64,000 bases of DNA from Liolophura sinensis (GCF_032854445.1 NC_088295.1:93305805-93369804), one strand, 5' to 3'; counted from the stretch's first letter, positions 1 through 12,387 are shown. Program-made: numbers and translations. The notes: generated by a model not told the origin, from the letters alone.

Positions 1-370
1 AATCCTATCATCGTAACCTGAGTGCTTGATGTGCATTTACTGTGTGGTTATCCTATCATCGTGACCTGAGTGTTTGGTGTGACTTGAGTGTTTGGTGTGC
101 ATTTGCTGTGTGGTTATCCTGTCGTCGTAACCTGAGTGTTTGGTGTGCATTTACTGAGTGTTAATCCTATTGTCGTAACTTCAGTGTTTGATGTGCATTT
201 ACTTTGTACTAATCCTATCATCGTGACCTGAGTGTTTGGTGTGCATTTACTCTGTGTTGATCCCCAATTGTTTTAAGTTAATTCTGTTATAGTGTGCTTT
301 TGTAGTGTATCAGTTGTTTTGAGCTAATCCTAGTATAGTGTGCTTTTGTGGTGTATCAATTGTTTTGTTA
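1..370. repeat. Degenerate tandem repeat, about 48-50 bp unit, left part
   Basis: About five copies of a unit containing CCTGAGTGTTTGGTGTGCAT and TAATCCTATCATCGT run from the window edge to about 265. They pass into a diverged version containing GTGCTTTTGTGGTGTATCAA. The same diverged version resumes after the SINE that follows. No gene is seen here. Confidence 0.8.
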
Positions 371-606
371 TTTTTTTATTTATTTATTTATTTGATTGGT
401 GTTTTACGCCGTCCTCAAGAATATTTCACTTATACGATAGCGGCCAGCATTATGGTGGAAGGAAACCGGGCAGAGCCCGGGGGAAGCCTAAGACAATCCG
501 CAGGTTGTGCTTTTGTGGGAAGCCAGCATGAGCTGGAGTTGAACCTACAGCGACCGCATTGGTGAGAGGCTTCTAGCGCGCTAAACAACTGAGCCACGGA
601 GCCGCC
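371..606 (-). mobile_element. tRNA-derived SINE, near full length, minus strand
   Basis: On the minus strand the element starts with a tRNA-like head (A-box-like GTGGCTCAGTTG near 590) and ends in an AAATAAATAAATAAA tail (plus-strand T-rich run at 371-393). The middle carries CGGGCAGAGCCCGG. It interrupts the flanking 48-bp repeat, so it inserted after the array formed. Some internal head sequence is missing (CTTCTAGCGCG where the 41029 copy is longer). A run of C residues follows at 617-630. Confidence 0.85.
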
Positions 607-633
607 ATAACCCCGTCCCCCCCCCCCCCCACA

Positions 634-730
634 GCTGTTTTGAGATAATCCTATTATAGCGTACTTTTGTGGCGTATCATTTATTTTGAGCTAATCCTAT
701 GATAGTGTGTATTTGTGGCGTATCAATTTT
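634..730. repeat. Tandem repeat, about 48 bp unit, right part
   Basis: About two more copies of the unit seen at 266-370 (AGCTAATCCTATGATAGTGT). They resume directly after the SINE and the poly-C run. Confidence 0.7.
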
Positions 731-1460
731 ATTATCTTGCTTTTACTTTTGAAGAGAACTGAACACGCGTGTAAAAATTTAAACACATGTATTTTGAGAT
801 GTTTTCACAAGTAACTTACTATTTTGTTTGTTATCTGTTGGATAAGGTTTTTTCAGCGTAAACGAAAAAGTTTCAGTGAAAGCTCAATAGTTAGATCTTG
901 TGTGAACTTGTTGTGATCACGATGTTAATGGTTGGGGAGTTTTGTCACAGAAATACCCTAATGGAAGTGCACAGGCTATTTTGTCAGAACCGTCACAGGC
1001 TATGCACTATACGATGCATAGTTTGCTTATTCTACACCTAAGGAGCACAAAACTTCAAACGCCGTCGTTTTGGCATTCCTATTAATTGATGAAATGTCCT
1101 TTTTAATAAAATGGCTTTAAATAAAATAGTGTTTAAATGATGGAGCTCTTTGTTTTGTATATTGTACACCACCGCCCAACATGTATGTTTTACGGCTGTA
1201 AATAAGCAACGTCTGTTTATATTTGTCTAGTCATCCGCATCGAACATTATTAAGTACTTAACAATATTCGCAAACAAAGCTTCCCACACCCAGGCGTACC
1301 GGTAGAACCGATAGCACCTTAGTATCGACTTTTTGAAAACTAAGAACTGAGAATGTTTTCATGGCTCTGCCTTTTAAAAATGTTTCAATAAAAATTTCCA
1401 CCATTTTCATAGTCCTATACGGTCACATGAACTATGGATGTCTAGTTGAAACAACCGTTG
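731..1460. other. Non-coding upstream region
   Basis: AT-rich sequence with no open frame that resembles a protein and no recognised element. It lies just upstream of the TATA-like box and first exon, so promoter or enhancer sequence may be here, but no specific site can be named. Confidence 0.5.
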
Positions 1461-1466
1461 TATAAA
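1461..1466 (+). promoter_or_regulatory. TATA-like box
   Basis: TATAAA lies 67 bases before the ATG at 1528. Transcription would then start near 1490, giving a 5' UTR of roughly 35-40 bases. The placement fits a core promoter, but no transcript evidence is available. Confidence 0.45.
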
Positions 1467-1527
1467 GTGTTAGGTCAATACGTATAAATTTCCAGTGATA
1501 GACGAATCGTCAAGTCAGTACGTGAAA

Positions 1528-1645
1528 ATGAAGAGAAGTGCAACTTTTAGGTTTTTCCTATTCATTTGGATTTTGACGGGGAAACTTTTAGTGGTCGAAT
1601 CATTTCTGGAAAAGGCCTTCCCAGGACTAGAATTCAGCCCTTCCG
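1528..1645 (+). CDS. Exon 1: signal peptide and start of prodomain
   Basis: The ATG at 1528 is followed by a basic N terminus (MKRS) and a hydrophobic core (FRFFLFIWILTG), which is a typical signal peptide. It continues LLVVESFLEKAFPGLEFSPS. A GTG 33 bases upstream is in the same frame but is not a normal eukaryotic start. The donor at 1646 reads GTAAGA, leaving phase 1. The next coding exon (6596) opens with two bases that complete a Glu codon, supporting the junction. Without exon 2 the frame would run to a stop at 1675-1677, so this short ORF is an exon and not a complete peptide gene. Confidence 0.75.
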
Positions 1646-1841
1646 GTAAGACATTCCAGGCCACCTTAACCCAGTAGTTACCGAGACTGCTAGTACTCGC
1701 AGCTTACTTAATACCAATTACCTAAATACAGGAGAGAGAGGTCCACAGTGTGTATCTGTGAGGATCGTGGAAAGTCTGCGATCTATAACTTCATATGAAA
1801 GTTAAATATTTTGTTTCCTTTTGTTGTTTTTATGGTTCATT

Positions 1842-2240
1842 ACGCATTACTTTGCACTGTACATACGCACATGTAACCTAGAGTACACAGGGCTCATGTG
1901 TAACGCATTACTTTGTACTGTACATACGCACATGTAAGTTAGAGAACACCGGTGTCATGTGTAACGCATTACTCTGTACTGTACATATGCACATGTAAGC
2001 TAGAGAACACCGGTGTCATGTGTAACGCATTACTCTGTACTTTGTACATGTGCAAATGTAAGCTAGAGAACAACGGTGTCATGTGTAACGCATTACTCTA
2101 TACTGTACATATGCACATGTAAGCTAGAGAACACCAGTGTCATGTGTAACGTATTACTCTGTACTTTGTACATGTGCAAATGTAAGCTAGAGAACACCGG
2201 TGTCATGTGCAACGCATCACTTTGTACTGTACATGTGCAT
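1842..2240. repeat. Intron 1 minisatellite, about 59-60 bp unit, about 7 copies
   Basis: Copies contain GTAACGCATTACTCTGTACT and AGCTAGAGAACACCGGTGTC. Copies are close to one another in sequence, so the array is fairly homogeneous. Open frames across it on both strands come from the periodicity. Confidence 0.9.
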
Positions 2241-5200
2241 GATTGTACGTCTTTTACAATGAAGTTATTTTTATAGTTTTCATGACACAGTGAGGACCAT
2301 AAATCTTTCCATAACAATTGCGGGTTGAATTAGGTACGTAAGAGTTGGCCTGTCGTAAATGACCTAAAACACTACAGACTGTTAGAAAAGCATATCATCA
2401 TCGCTGAATTTCTGGGTTCCGGGTAAGATGTCCCCACTAATTTCAAGAATATGAAAGAAATAACTATGGATTATAAACGTTTTGTTCACTCATTACTGTC
2501 CGCTAGTAAAGCCTGCTGGTTAGTCTGCAGAGATTCACATCTTGACGGGATCACCAGACACCCCCGACGCTTCCTGTCTAAATCGTTGTTGTCGGCTTAT
2601 AAACCTGCTGTATTCACTTGTCAGTGGTATTGTATCGAAAATGACGTAACTTATGAAATGTATAGATGGATACATTTATCAAATATATTCTGAAAAACCA
2701 TTATCAGCTTAAGAATTTCTTACAATCAGACCCAGAACCCAGTGAAGAAAAGTCACAACACGTTAGCTGAGATATAAAATTCGTCGACAGTTACATAACT
2801 CTGTTTGGGATTAAGTCATTTTCCTCCATTAATCCCGTAACGCAACTTTTGGAGAGAGACAAGATGCTTTCAAGAAAGTGATTAGAGAAGGCCCACTTCT
2901 GTGACAAAAATACCTCGGAGTAAAAAAGGCATATTGCCGACGACGGAAAAAATTGTGCTGTTATTTTAGACTATTTTATTTTTGATCTACATAAAGCTGA
3001 GGCTTCCATATGTCTGCTGACACGAATCTGGATTTGAGCGAACAAACGAATATTCAGTTTATTGGGGGTTCCCTTCCATCCACTCACTCACATCGCTGTA
3101 TTCAGAAAAGTCGCAAAGGCTGACTTGTTTGATTGGACTACCTCCCCGTATCGTCTCCAGATCTCATGCTAGCACAGTCACGGTAGTGTTGTAATTATAT
3201 GGTCTACCTTAAAGAACTATCGTTGGGAATTACGATATAATTACGATATACCTTATCGATAAAAATCGTGTTTGATTTACTTATAATTCGCCTTCATATT
3301 ATTTACATGTGAGATTCACGAGGGTGTAGATCCAGGGTCATTACTGGTTCGGGTCACACCTTAAGACCCTAAAAGAGTAGTAGCTTCCTCGTTTGACGTT
3401 CAGCCTTACGGGAATAGTGTAACGACTGCATGACTTGAATTAGTATAATTCCTTGGGTAAGACGGCTTACTTGCCTTCGGTAGGTCGTCAGTGAAGCACC
3501 ACTATATAAAAGAGCGGTGGAAATCCGTCCTGCAACAAGGTGGCACATCACATGCACTTCATCGTTATATGACTGAAAAATTGTTACGTACGGCGTTGAA
3601 CCTTAGGCACCCGCTCACTCAAACCAGGGGTAAGTAGATAAGTAACATTTGTTTTTCTTTTAACACCAATAAGTAGATCTTTTGTCGCGGTGGCGTGTAA
3701 ATAGTAACATGAATCATAGCTCTGATCTCCACATCTCTCAACACTTTTAGATAAGAGCTAAGAGATTTAAGATTTCAAAAGTTTTGTCTTGATAAAAAAA
3801 GATGGAATTAAAAACAATGTGCCCTTCTTTAGAATTATATACATTGCACCAACTCAAATGTGCTTTCACCAAAACAGTATGTTAAGAAACGATTCTTAAT
3901 CATTGTAAAGTGCAAACAGTTGAAACAGTTGGAGTGAACGAATATCTTCAAAAGAATCAAATAAGAAAGGTGTCATGCACATACACAATGCTACTGAAAT
4001 TAAAGTCACTTCCTGGAATTCACTGGACATCTTAAACTTGAACAAAATTGTTAATTTATAATGAATAGACGGTCACGAATCTGTCAAAACCACGTAATAA
4101 AAAGTGACACACATGTTCATGAAGCAACATTAAAAGTTCACATTTCCCGAATGGAGATTCTGCTGGGCTTTCGGATGCGGGGAGGAATCACCCTGTGCTA
4201 AACATCACAGCTGTTTGTCAAAAGCGTGAATCGATGTTATTTCATCTTCTTCTTCCTCCTCCGCGAAGTGTGAATCCTGGGAAGCTGTGACAGATTTGCA
4301 GAACTATCGATTTCTGATTATCATCCAGCGATTTTGTTGTGACCATACTAGCATTGACACTTATCACTCTGTAAGGTTTAGTGTGGAGCTGAGACCTATT
4401 TTTTCTGGGATTGCCCCAAAAGAAAGGACTCTCCACGCGAAAATGTCACAGTTTTCACTCTTCTGCGTTGCTCAGGATAGACCTTCGTGTTGTGTTTCTT
4501 CATACTGTCACATTGACGAAGTCTTATCATTCAAGTCCGGAGCTGAAACAGGTTTAAGAAGACTGATACATACCAAACGGTTGAAAAAAGTTGGGATGGG
4601 GTATGTACTGCTGTGGGGTGTGGTGTTGCAAGGCAGCTTCTCAAGAACACACAAGAGCCCCCGTTTCCATAGCTTGGCTTAAACAACTGCAGAATGAATA
4701 GCTTTCGTCAGTTATTGTGCTTCTCTATTCGCCTAAGGCCTCTATTTGCTGAGTTGTCTCTCTGTGGTTGTATTGTCATCAGCGCCTGTGCTTTCTAAGG
4801 TGTCAGATCTGCTGTGTAGCTCTTCCCCAGTGTAGTTGTAAGGGTACTGCTATGAGAAAAAACTGGCTTGTTCAACTTTCATTTCAGCGATAGGCCTTAC
4901 GCAAGATCAAACAAAGAAACTCGAAGACGTTTGAAAAAGTTCAATACATATATTTGAACAAACTTAACAAATAATACAACTGACAATAATATACGAAACA
5001 ATACATATAGTTACAAAAATATATAGTCTCTTACTAATGACAGCGTCCAAATCCGGATGGAATATTCCGGCTTACACAGGCAAGTCAGTCCACGTCAATA
5101 AAGAACCCACAGTTAAGCAGAATTCTCCAATCGAAGGATGACAGTCCAAGTAATAAGGACAGCACGCTGATAGTGGTTGGTCCACAGTTGCCTGTGAAGA

Positions 5201-5940
5201 TGTGGCTTCTCTGGGCTGATCGGTTGACAGCCTACTATCCTTGATGCCGAGCTGGAGATGTATGTCAAAAGTCACCCTGGGATTAACTGGGATGAAATGT
5301 AGGTAATCTCACAGACAATGAGCGATAAAAGCTCCAAAACAACGTCTTCAAAAATAGCAAGTGGCGAAATACAAGCTCATAAAGTGCTGCGAACAGAAAA
5401 CTGAGTACAAATGACGAATGTCGAATGACGTGAAAGCCGATATCTCCTAACCCGATACAGTTCTCCACAATGGAAATGACAATGACAGTAAATATGAGTG
5501 CTCTCAAGTGAACTTGAGTAAATGATTACGAGCTTCACAGCTCCGTCGCTCATGTTTATAGACTAACGTAAAGAAAATTCTGGATGGTTTGATCGTAAAC
5601 ATGTTTAAAACACCGATACATATTTCTAGAAAGTATACTCTATTTACAACGACACGAAATAAACACCGAAGCCTCGAGAACGCTCGACTGAATTACAGTG
5701 TAGGCTATAACGTACACAAACGAGAGAATGCAGACACTGACCTTGTAAAATAAAAAAAAAATAATAGCACTACAATGTTTTAAGATGGGATTAGTAACAT
5801 AGTATAGTAGTGCTTGTTTGCGTGTAGCGTTTGTTATGCTCATGGCCAGGAATAGATTTTCTAGATGAGAGAGCTATTTTGTCCATCGACTGAACATTGC
5901 GGTTCAGTTTGGAATTAACTGAAAAATAGGGGATTGCAGG
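2241..5940. other. Intron 1, no recognised feature
   Basis: A long stretch of unique, AT-rich sequence. A 131-codon open frame at 4287-4682 and shorter ones elsewhere show no family motif and no splice context tying them to the gene. No mobile element was identified. Confidence 0.5.
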
Positions 5941-6034
5941 CACAGCGGTCACAATCTTTGTTGGTGAAGGCAACGATCACAATCTGTGTTGGTGAAGGCA
6001 GCGGTCACAATCTTAGTTGGTGAAGGCAGCGATC
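5941..6034. repeat. Short tandem repeat, 28 bp unit, about 3.3 copies
   Basis: The unit contains GGTCACAATCTTTGTTGGTG followed by AAGGCAGC. Variation between copies is small. Confidence 0.85.
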
Positions 6035-6595
6035 AGCAGTTCACCGCAACATAACACAGTTCTTTTTTGCTAGTAGAACGGTAGAATAAATTACATCAGT
6101 CGTCGCGAAATGTCATATTGTGAGAGCACAGACTAGTAAGAGATGGGAGACATCAGTGACCTGTATTGGCACAGACAAGGTACACAACTGAACAGAGACG
6201 TCTGTGGCGAGATACATATACTCGCGTATACACGATGACATGAAATTGTAACTTGAATCATAACTCTATCCTTACAGGCATGTTGTATGAAGGGTATTTA
6301 TAACAAGACACCATACCTGTCAGGGATTCCGAGGGTCACATAACACGTATATGGATTACAATGGGTATTCAAAGAGAGGGCTAAGTTGGTGAGTTAGCAT
6401 ATGAAGAATGGATGAAACGTACAACAGATTCCATTAAATTCCTTGGGTTAAAATGCTGTCCCTCGAGTGGATTACAAAAGTGAATCAGCGTTTAACAGCG
6501 GTACTATGATTAAAATGCAATCTGGTCTTTAAAAGCATGCGTGGTAACGATATGTTCTACTGGTAATTTGGTTGGACGACTGATTACTTTTACAG

Positions 6596-6813
6596 AGCAA
6601 GTGGTCGTGACTCTCAAGGCAGCTCGAAATCACGATGGTCGTGCAAAAAGAGGGACACGGGAATGTTTTGCGGACGAAATGACGTTCAGTTTAACCGTTG
6701 ATGGTAGAGATATGGTTCTGAGGTTAACGGAGAATACGAACATCGACATGAGAAAACCTGCGTTCACGGATACCAAAGGACAAATTATGCCAATGGCTCG
6801 GCCATCACTGTTG
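6596..6813 (+). CDS. Exon 2: reprolysin prodomain
   Basis: The acceptor TTTTACAG ends at 6595. Exon 1 phase 1 plus the opening AG makes Glu, then QVVVTLKAARN follows. The segment FSLTVDGRDMVLRL matches the conserved prodomain strand of ADAM and ADAMTS proteases (usually a phi-x-G-x-x-h-x-L-x-L pattern). The exon contributes about residues 40-112. The donor at 6814 reads GTACGG and leaves phase 0, matching exon 3. The open frame upstream (to 6541) and downstream is intronic. The sequence around the donor resembles the unit of the 52-bp array that follows. Confidence 0.85.
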
Positions 6814-6924
6814 GTACGGTCTTCAGCTATTTGTTTTTCTCAGTTAACCTGGCCATGCGACTGTATGCGGCTTGCCATATTTTCATGTGTCTGGTTACTG
6901 TTACTAACACATTTCTCATATTAT

Positions 6925-9255
6925 CATTGTCGGTACTATCTGCTCAATATTGCTACAGACACTCATGCTATATCACCGCTATCGGTACTGTCTGCTTAAC
7001 GTTGCTAACCGATTTCATATCACCTCTATCGGCACTGTCTGCTCAATAATTAGTACAGACACTCATGTCATATCACCTCGATCAGTACTGTCAGCTCAAT
7101 ATTGCTACAGACACTCATGTCATATCACCGCAGTCGGTACTGTCTGCTCAGTATTACCACAGACACTCATGTCATATCACCTCGATCAATACTGTCTGCT
7201 CAATATTACTACAGAAACTCATGTCATATCACCGCTATCGGTATTATCTGCTCAATATTACTACTGACACTGATGTCATATCACCGCAATCGGTACTGTC
7301 TACTCAATATTACTACTGACACGCATGCCATATCAAGGCAATCGGCACTGTCTGCTCAATATTAATACAGACACTCATGTCATATCACCGCAATCGGCCC
7401 TGTGTGCTCAACATTGCTGCAGACACTCATTTCATATCACCACTATGAGTACTGTCTGTAACATTACTACAGACATTCATGTCATACCAGCGCTATGAGT
7501 ACTCTCTGTTCAATATTACTACAGACACTCATGTCATATCACCTCGATCAGTACTGTCAGCTCAATATTACTACAGACACTCATGCCATATCCCCTCGAT
7601 CAATACTGTCTACTCAATATTACTACAGACACTCATGTCATATCACCTCGATCAGTACTGTCTACTCAATATTACTACAGACACTCATGTCATATCACCG
7701 CAATCGGTAGTGTCTGCTCAATATTACTACAGGCACCCATGTCATATCACCTCGATCAGTACTGTCTGCTCAATATTACCACTGACACTCATGTCATATC
7801 ACCTCGATCAGTACTGTCTGCTCAATATTACCACAGACACTCATGTCATATCACCTTGATCAGCACTGTCTGCGCAATATTACTACAGGCACCCATGTCA
7901 TATCACCTCGATCAGTACTGTCTGCTCAATATTACCACTGACACTCATGTCATATCACCTCGATCAGCACTGTCTGCGCAATATTACTACTGACACTCAT
8001 GTCATATCACCGCAATCGGTACTGTCTGCTCAGTATTACCACAGACACTCATGTCATATCACCTTGATCAGTACTGTCTGCTCAGTATTACCACAGACAC
8101 TCATGTCATATCACCTCGATCAGTACTGTCTACTCAATATTACTACAGACACTCATGTCATATCACCTCGATCAGTACTGTCTACTCAATATTACTACAG
8201 ACACTCATGTCATATCACCTCGATCAGTACTGTCTACTCAATATTACTACAGACACTCATGTCATATCACCGCTATTGGTATAGTCTGCTAAGTATTACC
8301 ACAGACACTCATGTCATATCACCTCGATTAGCACTGTCTGCGCAATATTACTACTGACACTCATGTCATATCACCGCAATTGGTACTGTCGGCTCAGTAT
8401 TACCACAGACACTCATGTCATATTACCCTGATCAGTACTGTCTGCTCAGTATTACCACAGACACTCATGTCATAACACCTCGATCAGTACTGTCTACTCA
8501 ATATTACTACAGACACTCATGTCATATCACCGCAATCGGTACTGTCTGCTCAATATTACCACAGACACTCATGTCATATCACCTTGATCAGCACTGTCTG
8601 CGCAATATTACTACTGACACTCATGTCATATCACCGCTATTGGTATAGTCTGCTCAGTATTACCACAGACACTCATGTCATATCACCTCGATCAGTACTG
8701 TCTACTCAATATTACTACGGACACTCATGTCATATCACCGCAATCGGTACTGTCTGCTCAATATTACCACAGACACTCATGTCATATCACCTTGATCTGC
8801 ACTGTCTGCGCAATATTACTACTGACACTGATGTCATATCACCGCAATCGGTACTGTCGGCTCAATATTACTACAGACACCCATGTCATATCACCTCGAT
8901 CAGTACTGTCTGCTCAATATTACCACTGACACTCATGTCATATCACCGCAGTCGGTACTGTCGGCTCAATATTACCACAGACACTCATGTCATATCACCG
9001 CTATTGGTATAGTCTGCTCAGTTTTACCACAGACACTCATGTCATATCACCTTGATCTGCACTGTCTGCGCAATATTACTACTGACACTGATGTCATATC
9101 ACCGCAGTCGGTACTGTCGGCTCAGTATTACCACAGACACTCATGTCATATCACCTCGACCAGTACTGTCTGCTCAGTATTACCACAGACACTCATGTCA
9201 TATCACCTCGATCAGTACTGCCTGCTCAATGTGACTAAAGACACTCATGTCATAG
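6925..9255. repeat. Intron 2 minisatellite A, 52 bp unit, about 44 copies
   Basis: The unit contains CTCAATATTACTACAGACAC and TCATGTCATATCACC, with a CGGTACTGTCTG or CAGTACTGTCTG junction. Stop codons are rare in the plus frames of the unit, so the array gives many overlapping false ORFs of up to about 140 codons. The unit shares CGGTAC-GTCT and ATCAC with the exon 2 donor region. Confidence 0.95.
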
Positions 9256-9385
9256 GTTTATGCTTATGTGGTGATTTCAACTTTTAATATTGTCTTTGTA
9301 GAGCTTATCTAACCGCTAATTCCAGGCGTGCTTTTTTCACCATAACTTGGAATGGCATCTTATCATATTGCTTGTTGTACCTGTG

Positions 9386-9406
9386 CCCCCCCCCCCCCCC
9401 CCCCCC
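9386..9406. repeat. Poly-C run
   Basis: About 21 consecutive C residues. Probably length-variable and error-prone in assembly. Confidence 0.9.
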
Positions 9407-9734
9407 GACCCTTTAATGTTTATTGTTTCATATTCTGTTCATCCTTCTTTTACCGTGATAGCTGGTAGAAACCTCATCATTATTAATAATGATAGTATTA
9501 AAAACTGGAAAACCATGTTTATCTATCAGTACTAGAAGTTTTGTTTTGCATTTTACAGCCGGAACTGGTATGTCATCATCAATAATGGCATTTTCAAATT
9601 CCCGTTAGAGCTGGTTAGAGCTCTCGCATGTCATAAGTACACGTGCTGCCATCTTCCTTTAACTGTGGTGACTGTACATGCATTCGCATCTCTGTATCAG
9701 TAGGGACTTTCTGGTGTTCTGGTTTGTCTCCATA

Positions 9735-10648
9735 GCTTTAACTCGCGCCTTATTGTCAATACTGGTATCCTCACTTTGTCTCTACAGCTGGCACACGCGT
9801 CTAATTATCAGTACTGGTATTCTCGTTTTGTCTCTACAACTGGTACATTCGTCTCATTATCAGTACTGGTATTCTCTTTTTGTCTCTACAACTGATACAT
9901 TCGTCTCATTGTCAGTACTGGTATTCTCGTTTTGTCTCTACATCTAGTACCTGTGTCTCATTTTCAGTACTGGTATTTTCATTTTGTCTCTGCGGCTGGC
10001 ACACGCGTCTAATTATCAGTACTGGTATTCTCGTTTTGTCTCTACAACTGGTACATTCGTCTCATTGTCAGTACCGGTATTCTCGTTTTGTCTCTAAAAC
10101 TGGTACATTCGTCTCGTTGTCAGTACGGGTATTCTCGTTTTGTCTTTACAACTAGTACTCGTGTCTCATTGTCAGTACTGGTGTTTTCGTTTTGTCTCTA
10201 CTACTGGTACCCGCGTCTCATTGCCAGTCCAGGTATTCTCGTTTTGTGTATCCAACTGGAACTTGCGTTTCATTATCAGTACTGGTATTCTCGTTTTGTC
10301 TCTACAACTGGTACATTCGTCACATTGTCAGTACCGGTATTCTCGTTTTGTCTCTAAAACTGGTACATTCGTCTCGTTGTCAGTACGGGTATTCTCGTTT
10401 TGTCTTTACAACTAATACTCGTGTCTCATTGTCAGTACTGGTGTTTTCGTTTTGTCTCTACTACTGGTACCCGCGTCTCATTGCCAGTCCAGGTATTCTC
10501 GTTTTGTGTGTCCAACTGGAACTTGCGTTTCATTATCAGTACTGGTATTCTCGTTTTGTCTCTACTACTGGTACCCGCGTCTCATTGCCAGTCCAGGTAT
10601 TCTCGTTTTGTCTCTACAACTGGTACTCGCGTCTCATTATCATTGTAG
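9735..10648. repeat. Intron 2 minisatellite B, 52 bp unit, about 17 copies
   Basis: The unit contains ATTCTCGTTTTGTCTCTAC and CAGTACTGGTATT. It has the same period as array A in this intron and shares the CAGTACTG core, so it may be an old diverged sister. A five-unit (260 bp) block is duplicated: the stretches around 10060-10155 and 10320-10415 match closely. Confidence 0.93.
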
Positions 10649-10794
10649 CAACATTTTTTGCACTTCAGTTTATGTATAAAATATGTTTTTATGAACGGGT
10701 TTGTGATGAAAGCAAGCATAACTTCATAAAATTTGTATCTTTGAATAAATCTGAGTGTTACAAACTACCTTAATATCACAATTTTATTGTTCAG

Positions 10795-10884
10795 GAAACA
10801 AGGTTTTACCACGGCTTGGAGAATAGCGCGGCACTCAGTGTAGCAGCGCACAGCATCGTCGATGGGAAATGTGGATACACTTTA
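10795..10884 (+). CDS. Exon 3: reprolysin prodomain
   Basis: Thirty codons, phase 0 at both ends (acceptor TTGTTCAG, donor GTAAGT). The protein reads ETRFYHGLENSAALSVAAHS and ends GKCGYTL. This fits the ADAM prodomain segment in which an F/Y-x-G motif is followed by a variable hydrophobic stretch and a conserved Cys-x-G. The other two frames contain stops. It contributes about residues 113-142. The Cys could act in a cysteine-switch role in an active relative; here, with the zinc site lost, that role is doubtful. Confidence 0.85.
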
Positions 10885-10944
10885 GTAAGTTCTCATGGTA
10901 AAGGCTATTACAAATATGTATTCTGTCATTGCGCTTACCACTTT

Positions 10945-11046
10945 GCAGTGGTACATGAATGCACTGACCTGGTTTGCAGTGGTACATGAATGCACTGACC
11001 TGGTTTGCAGTGGTACATGAATGCACTGACCTGGTTTGCAGTGAGA
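10945..11046. repeat. Tandem repeat, 31 bp unit, 3 copies
   Basis: Three nearly identical copies containing GCAGTGGTACATGAATGCAC. They sit just after exon 3 and before the 18-19 bp array. Confidence 0.9.
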
Positions 11047-11049
11047 GAA

Positions 11050-11560
11050 CACGGTAAGGTAACCCCGTAAAGTAAGGTATCACCATGCAGTGAGGTAACA
11101 CCATACAGTGAGGTAACAACATAGAGTGAGGTATCACCATACAGTGCGCGTGTGGTAAGGTAACCCTGAAAAGTAAGGTATCACCATGCCGCGAGGTAAC
11201 ACCATACAATGAGGTAACAACATACAGTGAGGTAACATCATACAGTCAGGTAACACCAGAGAGTGAGGCATCACCATACAGTGAGCATGTGGTAAGGTAA
11301 CCCTGAAAAGTAAGGTATCACCATGCCGCGAGGTAACACCATACAATGAGGTAACAACATACAGTGAGGTAACATCATACAGTCAGGTAACACCAGAGAG
11401 TGAGGCATCACCATACAGTGAGCATGTGGTAAGGTAACCCTGTAAAGTAAGGTATCATCATACAGTGAGGTAACACCATACAGTGAGGTATCACCATACA
11501 GTGAGGTAACACCATGCAGTGAGGTGACACCATACAGTGAGTTAACACCATACAGTGAGG
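11050..11560. repeat. Intron 3 minisatellite, 18-19 bp unit with 137 bp higher-order unit
   Basis: The basic unit is close to GAGGTAACACCATACAGT. A block starting GTGGTAAGGTAACCCTG recurs at 11152, 11289 and 11426, so groups of about seven units have been duplicated together with a 137-bp period. Each basic unit contains an AGGTAA donor-like word. Confidence 0.93.
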
Positions 11561-11899
11561 GAATGCAAAGTATTAGTGTAACAATGACATTAATTTTGTT
11601 TGTGAGCAGTATATGAAGCCATATGCTAAAAGACAAAGCTTGGCAAGGTTTTGTATCACAGTAAAGTGGTTTGTGTGCATCAGAGCTGTAAACCGGAAAA
11701 TTGACCCTTTCCACAGAATTTAGGTGGTATGAGATCCCGACGTAGTTTCTCACAAGAGGAAAACTGCATAACAAAATCAAACTGAGTTTTAACCACATTT
11801 GCTGATCATACTTTACCTTCTGTGTTCTGTTCGGGTATTAGTTAATCTGCCTATATCGTTCACGAGACCTGCAGTACCCACCCTCAACTTGACTGGTTG
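11561..11899. other. Intron 3 unique stretch
   Basis: No coding motif or recognised element is seen between the 18-19 bp array and the SINE insertion. Confidence 0.5.
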
Positions 11900-12184
11900 C
11901 TTTCTGAATTTGATTTATTTATTTATTTTGCGGTCGCTGTGAGTTCAAGTCCAGCTCATGCTGGCTTCCTCTCCGGCCGTACGTGGGAAGATCTAACAGC
12001 AACCTGCCGATGGTCGTGGGTTTCCCCCGGGCTCTGCCCGGTTTCCACCCACCATAATGCTGACCGCCGTCGTGTAAGTGAAATATTCTTGAGTACGGCG
12101 TAAAACACCAATCAAATAAATAAAACATTACGCTGCGCTAGCGCGCTAACCAACTGATCCACGGAAGCCCCCTTTCTGAATTTG
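11900..12184 (-). mobile_element. SINE insertion with inverted body, flanked by 13-bp target-site duplications
   Basis: CTTTCTGAATTTG occurs at 11900-11912 and again at 12172-12184. Between them, a T-rich tail (11914-11929) and a head (12126-12171, GCGCTAGCGCGC region) are both in minus-strand orientation. The body in between (11930-12125, starting GCGGTCGCTGTGAG and ending in AAATAAATAAA) is in plus orientation. The single pair of duplications implies one insertion whose interior was inverted, or a template-switched chimera. Confidence 0.8.
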
Positions 12185-12387
12185 GAAAGGTCCCTGTAGG
12201 TATATTTCCTATTCCATAGATGTGTTGTATTGCTGGTATATTTCGTATCTAGTGCTACTGTATAGTTGTTGTGACCAGTTCTGTTTATAAGTGTCCGTGA
12301 AACTTTTAATAAAATAATAAAAAGATTTAATAGAAATAAAAATACATACATATTGTCAACACTGTAGTTCACACGGGCATACCCAAG

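Noticed and set aside
1495-1527. GTG start 33 bases upstream of the exon 1 ATG
   Set aside because: Not a usual eukaryotic start, and it would place polar residues before the signal peptide.
4242-4682. 131-codon plus and 64-codon minus ORFs in intron 1
   Set aside because: No recognisable motif and no splice-site or phase link to the gene.
6950-9287. Many overlapping plus-strand ORFs of 60-142 codons with Y-Y-R-H-S-C-H-I type repeats
   Set aside because: They are translations of the 52-bp array; all three frames give similar repeated peptides, and no start, splice or domain evidence exists.
9678-10773. ORFs of up to 193 codons rich in Y-S-R-F-V-S-T
   Set aside because: Translation of the second 52-bp array; 52 is not a multiple of 3, so several frames stay open.
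10880-11560. Exon 3 donor as the seed of the 18-19 bp array
   Set aside because: Only short AGTAAG and CATG words are shared; below what I would accept as homology.
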